From Methanobacterium sp. PtaU1.Bin097 (lineage in GTDB: Archaea; Methanobacteriota; Methanobacteria; Methanobacteriales; Methanobacteriaceae), in contig MVQY01000098.1 of assembly GCA_002067325.1 (NCBI GenBank), positions 1-23,307 on the forward strand: a stretch of 23,307 nucleotides of DNA, read 5' to 3'. The notes beneath the pieces are model-generated. The model did no database searches, had not been told where the DNA came from, and saw only the letters and a list, made by a program, of their open reading frames with translations. Shown here piece by piece: positions 13,063 through 19,709 of the stretch. The stretch's first letter is position 1. Every line of letters begins with the position of its first letter. The position numbers and the translations under genes are program-made.

Positions 13063-13446
13063 ATGACCATCATCAGCATCTCCCTCAGTGAAAAGTTACT
13101 GGAGGAAATAGACCAGTTAAAGGAAGAATTAGGCTTCTCCGGGAGGTCAGAGGTTATCCGGACCAGTACCAGGATGTTAATCGCTGATAATCAGGAGAAA
13201 AAGGCCCTGAAGGGTGATATAAATTCTATCCTAATTTTAATCCATGACCAGAAGGCCGAGGATAAGGTGACGGAGATTAAGCATGACTTCGAGGATATCA
13301 TCAACACCCAGATACACAGCCACCTCAAGGATAACAAGTGTCTGGAGATATTCATCATGGAAGGGGATGCCCAGCGCACCAACACCATCCGGAAGTTATT
13401 CCAGACCAGCAGGAAAATGGACTATGTTAAACTGGTATCCATTTAA
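13063..13446 (+). CDS. nikR: NikR-like nickel-responsive ribbon-helix-helix regulator
   Basis: The protein has 127 residues from ATG 13063. The N-terminal ribbon-helix-helix (TIISISLSEKLLEEIDQL, then FSGRSEVIRTSTRMLI) is followed by an ACT-like metal domain with His74, His85, His87 and Cys93 (HDFEDI, then QIHSHLKDNKC). This is the same spacing as the four nickel ligands of E. coli NikR (His76, His87, His89, Cys95). NikR proteins repress nickel-uptake genes when nickel is present. No nickel transporter is in the window. The nearest transport genes are the znu-like set 2.4 kb downstream, so the target is unknown. The upstream in-frame TTG 13054 is less likely. No ribosome site is seen, and the mRNA may be nearly leaderless. 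Confidence 0.85.
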   Translation: MTIISISLSEKLLEEIDQLKEELGFSGRSEVIRTSTRMLIADNQEKKALKGDINSILILIHDQKAEDKVTEIKHDFEDIINTQIHSHLKDNKCLEIFIMEGDAQRTNTIRKLFQTSRKMDYVKLVSI

Positions 13447-13541
13447 TTGTATTATATAACTGGGTTTGCTGAACTATCCTGAATTTTCGCCCTTTTCACA
13501 TTTTAACCCCGGAATGGGGAATAGAAACTGACCCTCATGTA

Positions 13542-13551
13542 GTTATAAATA
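13542..13551 (+). promoter_or_regulatory. Possible box A of the histidine kinase gene
   Basis: GTTATAAATA lies about 60 bases before the ATG at 13610. A ribosome site gggagat follows at about 13595-13601. The assignment is by pattern only. Confidence 0.4.
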
Positions 13552-13609
13552 GTTATCTTAACAAATTAAATTATGTGATACTACTATTTTTCAAGGGAGA
13601 TCTACAAGT

Positions 13610-15715
13610 ATGGGTGAAGAATACAATCAGGTTGGTAAAGAACTCCATCAGAGCTCAGAAATATTATTATCCATCTACAACTTAAATCCAGATGCAATCA
13701 TCTTCACCAGGGTTTCCGATGGTAAGTTTTTAGATTGTAACCCGGAATTTCTCAACAAAACAGGATATTCCCGGGAGGAAGTGATAGGACATACCTCAAT
13801 GGATCTTAACCTCTTCAGCCCTGAGATACTCCAGACCTACATTGACGCAATCAAGAAGGAAGGTAAACTGTTCAATTTTGAAATGAGAGTCAGAAAGAAG
13901 GATGGGACATTCTTGGATATCCTGAATTCTGCCCGGTTCATAGATGTGGATGGTGAAGAGTTCATACTCAGCATCAGCAGGGACATCACCCATCGAAGGA
14001 AGAGGGAAGAAGAAAATCAGAATTTGATTGAAGAGCTGGACGTGGCCAATGAGGAGTTGAGATCCTCCAACGAGGAGCTTCAATCGGCCAACGAAACCCT
14101 CCGGGAAAACAGTGAATTATACAGGCAATTCTTCAACAGCCCCTTGAATGGTTTTGCACTCTGCGAATTACTGGTGGATGATGAGGGAAAACCATCCGAC
14201 TTCATCTACCTGGAAGTGAACAAGACGTTTGAAGACTTCACCGGATTAACCCGGGATGATGTTTTAAATAAAAAGGTTACCGAAGTACTGCCCCCAGAAG
14301 AAGCCGCTGAACTCATTGAAAAGTATGGTAGGGTGGTGTTGGAGGGTGAAAAAGCACATTTTGAACTACCCCGCCCATCTTCCAACAAGTACTATGAGAT
14401 TTACGCATTTTCACCCAAGGAGAGGCAATTTATCGCCCTGATCATGGATATCACCAGCCACAAGGAGGCTGAAGAAAAGGCTTTAAAGGCCCAGAAGGAC
14501 TGGGAAGATACATTCTATGCCGTACCTGATTTAATTGCACTGGTCGATACCGACTATAATGTTTTACGTGTTAACCGATCCTTGGCAGACAGGTTACACG
14601 TTAAACCAGAAGATTGTAAGGGATTGAAGTGTTACGAGTTAATCCACGGCACCCATGAACCGCCCCTCATCTGTCCCCATACACTTATGATGGAAGATAA
14701 TGTAGAACACACCCGGGAAATGCATGAAGACGATCTGGACGGTGACTTTATAGTCAGCGCATCTCCTATCTACAATGAAAAACAGGAACTTATTGGTGAT
14801 GTGCATGTCTTACGTGATATAACCCAGCGTAAAAAAGCGGAGTTACGTATACAGGGAATGTTAGAAAATGAACAGAGCCTGACTGAGGAGTTAAGGGTGT
14901 CCAATGAGGAGTTGCAGGATATCACCGAGGAACTTCAAACCTCCAATGAAGGACTGCAGTCCACCACCATAGAACTGCAGAAGGCCAATGAGAAACTGAC
15001 CTCCTACAAAGATTCCCTGGAGGAGGCCATTGAAAAGTTGGAAATCTCCAACAGGGAACTGGAGCAGTTTGCCTATGTGGCATCCCACGACCTTCAGGAA
15101 CCCCTGAGGATGGTCTCCAGCTTCGCCCAGTTGCTGGAGAAAAGGTATAAAGGAGAGCTTGATGATGATGCCGATGATTTCATCGGATTTATAGTGGAGG
15201 GAGCCCAGCGGATGAAGGACTTAATTGACGATCTTCTGACATTTTCCCGCTTGTCCACGGCATCCCGGGAATTCCGGCCAACCAACATGAACAAGGTGTT
15301 AGAAGATGTCCTGTTGAGTATCAAACCATCTGTAGAGGCCGAAAATGCCATTATCACCCATGATGATTTGCCCACGGTACAATGTGACCCTTCACAGTTA
15401 AGACAGCTTTTCCAGAATTTAATCTCCAACGCCATTAAATTTCATGAAAAACCACCGGAAATCCATATATTTGCCGAGGAATCCGACGGTAAATGGCGGT
15501 TTGGTGTCAGTGATAATGGTATCGGCATCCACCCCGACCATCAGGATAAAATATTCGACATCTTCAAGAGACTGCACACCCGGGAAGAATATGAGGGAAC
15601 CGGAATCGGACTGTCCATCTGCAAAAGGATTGTAGAAATCCACGGCGGGGATATATGGGTGAAATCAAAGCCAGGGGAAGGTTCAACATTCTACTTCACC
15701 CTTCCTAAAAGGTAG
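13610..15715 (+). CDS. Soluble sensor histidine kinase with three PAS domains
   Basis: A 701-residue protein with no membrane segment. PAS1 (about 20-130) ends with the usual D-I-T-x-R-K link. PAS2 is about 168-285. PAS3 (about 290-410) has a cysteine-rich insert (CKGLKCYELIHGTHEPPLIC) of the type seen in PAS domains with redox or metal-binding cysteines. Two coiled-coil linkers are built from 'E-E-L-x-x-S-N-E-E-L-Q' heptads (about 140-165 and 415-485). The dimerisation H-box VASHDLQEPL gives phospho-acceptor His493. The ATPase domain has NLISNAIKF (N-box), SDNGIGI (G1) and GTGIGLSICKRIVE (G2). No receiver domain or response regulator lies next to it, so it is an orphan kinase here. It is probably a cytoplasmic redox or ligand sensor, and the signal is unknown. 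Confidence 0.92.
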   Translation: MGEEYNQVGKELHQSSEILLSIYNLNPDAIIFTRVSDGKFLDCNPEFLNKTGYSREEVIGHTSMDLNLFSPEILQTYIDAIKKEGKLFNFEMRVRKKDGTFLDILNSARFIDVDGEEFILSISRDITHRRKREEENQNLIEELDVANEELRSSNEELQSANETLRENSELYRQFFNSPLNGFALCELLVDDEGKPSDFIYLEVNKTFEDFTGLTRDDVLNKKVTEVLPPEEAAELIEKYGRVVLEGEKAHFELPRPSSNKYYEIYAFSPKERQFIALIMDITSHKEAEEKALKAQKDWEDTFYAVPDLIALVDTDYNVLRVNRSLADRLHVKPEDCKGLKCYELIHGTHEPPLICPHTLMMEDNVEHTREMHEDDLDGDFIVSASPIYNEKQELIGDVHVLRDITQRKKAELRIQGMLENEQSLTEELRVSNEELQDITEELQTSNEGLQSTTIELQKANEKLTSYKDSLEEAIEKLEISNRELEQFAYVASHDLQEPLRMVSSFAQLLEKRYKGELDDDADDFIGFIVEGAQRMKDLIDDLLTFSRLSTASREFRPTNMNKVLEDVLLSIKPSVEAENAIITHDDLPTVQCDPSQLRQLFQNLISNAIKFHEKPPEIHIFAEESDGKWRFGVSDNGIGIHPDHQDKIFDIFKRLHTREEYEGTGIGLSICKRIVEIHGGDIWVKSKPGEGSTFYFTLPKR

Positions 15716-15724
15716 GGATTGGTT

Positions 15725-15734
15725 ATTTTTTTTT
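15725..15734 (+). terminator. Poly-T terminator of the kinase gene
   Basis: The run tttttttttt begins 9 bases after the stop codon. The remaining gap to 15844 is very AT-rich, with two AAATATTA copies (about 15796 and 15818) that may belong to the znuA promoter. Confidence 0.5.
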
Positions 15735-15844
15735 ACAAGTTTGTTTGTTAATTTTTATATTGATATTTATTAAATTTCTACCCAAATTATACTAAATATT
15801 ATTAAGATTATTTTTAAATATTAATAAAATCATAATATTAGAAT

Positions 15845-16816
15845 ATGGCAAGGATCAAGAAAAATAGATTGGCCCTGGTAATCATAGTTATAATTACCAC
15901 CGGCATAGTTTTAGGTTATCTAGCGGTAGATAGAATTAATACTGAGAATGGAGTAAATCCGACAAATCCAGGGGAGAAGATAGGTGTGATCGTAAGCATT
16001 GCCCCAGAAGTGGAATTTGTAAAGGCGGTAGGCGGAGACAAGGTTGATGTAACTCTTATGGTGCCTTCCACTGCTGATGTGCACACCTATGAACCCTTAC
16101 CCTCCCAGCTCAGCAAGGTGTCCAGCGCCCAGATGTACGTGATGATAGGATCCCAGTTGGAATTTGAAAATAACTACATGGACAAGCTTAGATCATCCAA
16201 TCCCAACATGTTGGTTGTTAATTCCTCAGAGGGGATAGAGTTGATACCCAGTTCTGAGGGAGACGAAACAGAAGAATCCCATGAGGGTGAAACAGCCGAA
16301 ACTCATGAAGATGAAACAGAGGACCACCATGAACATGGAATAATGGACACCCATGTTTGGACCAGCCCACGGAATGCCAAGATAATGGTGAACAACATCT
16401 ATGAAGGCCTGGTTGAGGTGGATCCTGAAAATAAGGAATATTACCAGAAAAACAGGGATGAATACTTGGCGAAACTGGACGAACTCGATAGGAACACCAC
16501 GGAACTCTTAGAAAATAAAACCAAACCCATACTGATCTACCACCCTGCCTTTGCCTACTATGCCAAGGATTACAACCTGACTATGACCGGGGTTATGATA
16601 AACGACGAGGAACCCTCACCACAACGGATAGCTATGATGGTGGACATAGCCCAGGAAAACAACATCACTGTGGTCTATGTGGAGCCCCAGTATGATCCTA
16701 AATTCATGGAGACCATAGCATCCCAGATTGGGGCTGAAGTCCTGTTTGTCAATGACTTGGACGAAAATTACCTGGAGAACATGAAGAACGTGGGCATAGC
16801 GTTTTCTAAATCATGA
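15845..16816 (+). CDS. znuA: Zinc/manganese ABC transporter substrate-binding protein
   Basis: The protein has 323 residues. A single N-terminal membrane anchor (about 8-28, no lipobox cysteine) is followed by the cluster-9 solute-binding fold. The metal ligands of the family are visible: His80 in ADVHTYEP, His170 in DTHVWTSP, His233 in IYHPAFAYY and an acidic residue near 304-306 (NDLDEN). A His/Glu/Asp-rich loop (about 139-165, ending DHHEHG) precedes the second ligand and is typical of zinc-type (ZnuA) members. It captures zinc outside the membrane for ZnuBC. It is first of a znuA-znuC-znuB order. No ribosome site precedes ATG 15845, and an AAATATTA box about 25 bases upstream suggests a leaderless transcript. 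Confidence 0.9.
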   Translation: MARIKKNRLALVIIVIITTGIVLGYLAVDRINTENGVNPTNPGEKIGVIVSIAPEVEFVKAVGGDKVDVTLMVPSTADVHTYEPLPSQLSKVSSAQMYVMIGSQLEFENNYMDKLRSSNPNMLVVNSSEGIELIPSSEGDETEESHEGETAETHEDETEDHHEHGIMDTHVWTSPRNAKIMVNNIYEGLVEVDPENKEYYQKNRDEYLAKLDELDRNTTELLENKTKPILIYHPAFAYYAKDYNLTMTGVMINDEEPSPQRIAMMVDIAQENNITVVYVEPQYDPKFMETIASQIGAEVLFVNDLDENYLENMKNVGIAFSKS

Positions 16817-16838
16817 TAAAGTTCTAAATCATGATAAA
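16804..16838 (+). repeat. 18-bp-period tandem duplication over the znuA stop codon
   Basis: TTCTAAATCATGATAAA occurs perfectly at 16804-16820 and 16822-16838. The first copy encodes the end of ZnuA (Ser-Lys-Ser-stop), and the second is untranslated spacer before the znuC ribosome site. Confidence 0.9.
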
Positions 16839-16856
16839 AAGTAAAAAGGAGAGATA

Positions 16857-17603
16857 ATGTCATTAAACGCCCTGGAGATGAAGGATGTATCTTTCAGCTA
16901 TAACCATCAGCAGGTCCTGGAGGATATCAACTTCACCATAGAGGAGAAGGATTTCGTGGCCATAATCGGCCCCAACGGGGGTGGGAAAAGTACGCTTTTA
17001 AAGATAGTGTTGGGCCTTTTAACCCCAGATAAAGGTGAAGTCAAAGTTTTTGGCAGGGAGCCGAAGAAAGCCCTGGATTTAGTGGGCTATCTCCCACAAC
17101 ATACTCATTTTGACCTGGATTTTCCCATAGATGTTTTTGAGACCGTGTTGATGGGCAGATATCATGGTATGTTTAAAAATTATACGTCTGAAGATAGGGA
17201 AATAGCATTACAGGCGTTGAAAGATGTGGATATGGAGAGATATAAGGACAGGCAGATCAGCAGGCTGTCCGGTGGGCAGATACAGCGGGTGCTTATTGCC
17301 CGGGCACTGGCCCGGGAGCCGAAACTACTCCTCATGGATGAGCCCATGGCCAGCATCGACCCGGAGATGCAGAATTCCTTTTACCGGCTCATTTCCCATT
17401 TAAAGGATAGGATGACCCTGGTACTGGTAAGCCATGATGTGGGAACCGTCTCCATGCACGTGGATAAGATCGCCTGCTTAAACCAGAAACTGTACTATCA
17501 CGGCCCGGCTGAAGAAGCGGGGGAGGGATTGGAGGAGATCTACCACTGTTCCATAGAACATATCAGCCACGGGATTCCCCACAGGGTGCTCAGGAAGCAC
17601 TGA
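16857..17603 (+). CDS. znuC: Zinc/manganese ABC transporter ATPase
   Basis: The 248-residue ATPase has Walker A GPNGGGKST, Q-loop LPQHTHFDLDFP, signature LSGGQIQRV, Walker B LLLMDEP and H-loop VLVSHD. This matches the cluster-9 (ZnuC/MntB-type) ATPases in length and in the VLMGRY segment after the Q-loop. It powers uptake of the metal captured by the upstream binding protein. The start ATG 16857 has an aaaggaga site 4-8 nt upstream. It lies 40 bases after znuA, so it is likely in the same operon. The protein extends slightly beyond the core with HGIPHRVLRKH. Confidence 0.93.
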   Translation: MSLNALEMKDVSFSYNHQQVLEDINFTIEEKDFVAIIGPNGGGKSTLLKIVLGLLTPDKGEVKVFGREPKKALDLVGYLPQHTHFDLDFPIDVFETVLMGRYHGMFKNYTSEDREIALQALKDVDMERYKDRQISRLSGGQIQRVLIARALAREPKLLLMDEPMASIDPEMQNSFYRLISHLKDRMTLVLVSHDVGTVSMHVDKIACLNQKLYYHGPAEEAGEGLEEIYHCSIEHISHGIPHRVLRKH

Positions 17604-17615
17604 GGTATAAAAACC

Positions 17616-17666
17616 ATTTGTTTGATTGGTAAAACAAATTATTTTGTTTGATGGATAAAACAAAAT
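17616..17666 (+). repeat. Two adjacent imperfect palindromes between znuC and znuB
   Basis: ATTTGTTT-N8-AAACAAAT (17616-17639) is followed at once by ATTTTGTTT-N8-AAACAAAAT (17641-17666). The spacers are also alike (GATTGGTA and GATGGATA). They could form two AU-rich mRNA hairpins or bind a dimeric regulator. Confidence 0.8.
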
Positions 17667-17752
17667 TTATCGATAAACCAGAGTTTTAATGATAACAGAA
17701 ATTTAAAGGATAATCAGAGCTTTATTAATAAATCAAAGTGGGTGTTGAAACC

Positions 17753-18547
17753 TTGTTTGAATTTATACAATATGATTTCATGCAGCGGGCCTTCATAGCA
17801 GCTATTCTTGTCAGCGTAGCCTGCGGGGCCGTGGGAACCTACGTGGTTATTAAGAAAATTGTATCCATGAGTGGGGCAATCTCCCACGCCGCCTTTGGAG
17901 GAGTAGGACTGGGTTACTTACTTGGAGTAAACCCAGTGGTGGCGGCCATACCCTTCAGCATAGTAGCCGCCCTCTCCATGGGCGCTGTCCAGGAGAAAGT
18001 GAAAATAAGTGAAGACACGGCCATAGGGATACTGTGGAGTGTAGGAATGGCCCTGGGAATCATCTTCGTTAATTTAAAGTCTGGCTACGCCCCGGATCTC
18101 TTCAGCTACCTCTTCGGGAGCATACTCACCGTCTCAAACACCGACCTATATATCATGCTGGTCTTAGACCTGATCATTTTAATAGTGGTCTTCCTCTTTA
18201 GGAGGGAATTTCTGGGGGTGTCCTTTGATGAGGAATTCTCCAAGGTGGTGGGATTGCCTTCTACCCTCATCAACATGCTATTATTGGCGCTGATAGCCCT
18301 GAGCGTGGTGGTTCTCATAAAAGTGGTGGGTATCATCCTGTTGATAGCCCTCCTGGCCATACCAGCGGCCATCTGTAAACAGTACACCTATGACATACGC
18401 AAACTCATGATCAGCTCCACGATTATTGGGGCGATCTTAACTTCCCTGGGACTGATATTGGCCTTCATCTTCAACCTTTCCTCTGGGGCTACCATAATAC
18501 TCGTACTGGGAGCAGCTCTATTTATTTCCTATTTCATCCAGGAATGA
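17753..18547 (+). CDS. znuB: Zinc/manganese ABC transporter permease
   Basis: This cluster-9 permease has about seven or eight membrane helices. It starts MFEFIQYDFMQRAFIAAILV and carries the family features CGAVGTYVVIKK, SGAISHAAFGGVGLGY and, near the C-terminus, KVVGIILLIALLAIPAAI. It forms the membrane channel for the ZnuA/ZnuC pair. TTG 17753 is preferred (264 residues) because GGTG (17741-17744) lies 8 nt upstream and the protein then begins like its relatives. GTG 17738 would add five residues but overlaps that site. The gap of about 150 bases after znuC, holding two palindromes, may set separate expression of the permease. Confidence 0.9.
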   Translation: MFEFIQYDFMQRAFIAAILVSVACGAVGTYVVIKKIVSMSGAISHAAFGGVGLGYLLGVNPVVAAIPFSIVAALSMGAVQEKVKISEDTAIGILWSVGMALGIIFVNLKSGYAPDLFSYLFGSILTVSNTDLYIMLVLDLIILIVVFLFRREFLGVSFDEEFSKVVGLPSTLINMLLLALIALSVVVLIKVVGIILLIALLAIPAAICKQYTYDIRKLMISSTIIGAILTSLGLILAFIFNLSSGATIILVLGAALFISYFIQE

Positions 18548-18616
18548 AAAGAGAGATTATTTCATACATCAATTAAAGAGGAGATTTTTTATACCACCAG
18601 CAGTAGATTAAGAACA

Positions 18617-19248
18617 ATGAAAAGGAGCTTATTACCTGTTTGTCTGATGTTAATTTGCCTTTCTGTGGTTCCCACCGTATACGCTGATGTTATCGATCCA
18701 GATGAGAAGGAAGTACAAACCAGTTACCAGATAATCAACCTAGACAGTTATCCAGACTACGTGTTTTTACTCTATGGTTATCCCTTTTACTATGATATTA
18801 TGGTCTTAAATTCCAGCCAGTTCAGTTTCTATAAGTTCAGCACCCTCTCTGTTTATGCTGTGGAAAAGTCGAACTTTAATGAGGACGAGCTGCGACAGTT
18901 AAATGAAACCCAGTTGCAGGACTATTTTGCAAGCAGCACCAACGTTATACGTCAGATATGGAACTTGAGGGGAGTTATGGTACTGTAAACGGGGCAAACC
19001 CACTCAGTGAAGTGTTGATAGAGTTAGAGATAACCTCTCTGAACAGGACACATATGGAGATTAAGAAGAAGAGGATACTGTATACCTATGAAGGTGGGGG
19101 TGTAAAAAGCGCTGATTACCAGGACCAGAACACCACTCCACAACCAGACATCATCCCGTCCGGAGTTGATATGATCTGGTATTTTGCACTGCCCTTAATT
19201 GCTCTTACTGGTATCGTTCTGGTATTGTTATATAGAAGGCTAAATTAG
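18617..19248 (+). pseudogene. Signal-peptide protein with C-terminal membrane anchor, split by a one-base deletion
   Basis: The first part (ATG 18617) has a signal peptide ending VYA, then DVIDPDEKEVQTSYQIINL, SYPDYVFLLYGYP and LSVYAVEKSNFNEDEL, and stops at 18986-18988 after a nonsense tail. The continuation is in the -1 frame from about 18956 (MELEGSYGTVNGANPLSEV, then EIKKKRILYTYEGG) and ends with a membrane helix and YRRLN. The joined length is 632 bases, one short of a multiple of three, so one base is missing near 18954-18957. I recognise the domain only as a small envelope protein family with a 'Y-P-D-Y-V-F-L-x-Y-G-Y' core and have no name for it. It may be truly broken, a sequencing error, or recoded. 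Confidence 0.75.
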
Positions 19249-19249
19249 T

Positions 19250-19316
19250 GTTGTATAGGAGGTCAATTTGGCGTTGTATAGGGGGGTCAAATTGGCCCTT
19301 ATAGGTCAAATTTGTC
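19250..19316 (+). repeat. Three degenerate tandem copies after the split envelope gene
   Basis: GTTGTATAGGAGGTCAATTT (19250 on), GTTGTATAGGGGGGTCAAAT (19273 on) and CCTTATAGGTCAAATTTGTC (19297-19316). The period is 23-24 bases. The first copies contain GGAGGT/GGGGGGT, which look like ribosome sites, but no start codon follows at a proper distance. Confidence 0.75.
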
Positions 19317-19351
19317 ATCTGTTGATATTAATACAAAGAAGGTTGCATTAA

Positions 19352-19667
19352 ATGTATATTTTATTATTGGCGTTGCTGTTTACTATTCTTGTGGAATTCC
19401 TGGTAATCTGGATATTTCTAAGGAAAAAACAGAAAACAGTTTTGATTCTCTTTTGCACCATTTTGGTTAACTGTTTCACCCTGCCGCTTGCCACTTACAC
19501 CTATAAACTATATCATAGCGGATCTGGTGCTGGTTGAAGTTCTGGTGATTTTAACAGAAAGCCTGCTCATCAAGCTATTATTTAAAATTAAATATCCACA
19601 GGCCCTGGTGATATCGGGTGCGGCTAACGTGGCATCTGTAATTGTGGGGCTGTTAATTCCAGTTTAG
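19352..19667 (+). pseudogene. Small membrane protein (about 104 residues), split by a one-base insertion
   Basis: ATG 19352 opens a three- to four-helix membrane protein (LLALLFTILVEFLVIWIFLR, then FTLPLATYTY) that runs into TGA after 61 codons. The continuation YIIADLVLVEVLVILTESLL, then PQALVISGAANVASVIVG, lies in the next frame and ends at TAG 19665-19667. Removing one A from the AAA at 19505-19507 gives T-Y-N-Y-I-I-A-D-L-V without a break. The joined length is 316 bases, one too many. The protein is all membrane helices, and I cannot name the family. It follows the other split envelope gene and may be its partner. Confidence 0.75.
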
Positions 19668-19709
19668 GGGCTGTTTTGATCAGATTTAAAGTACTTAATC
19701 TAGTTTACA

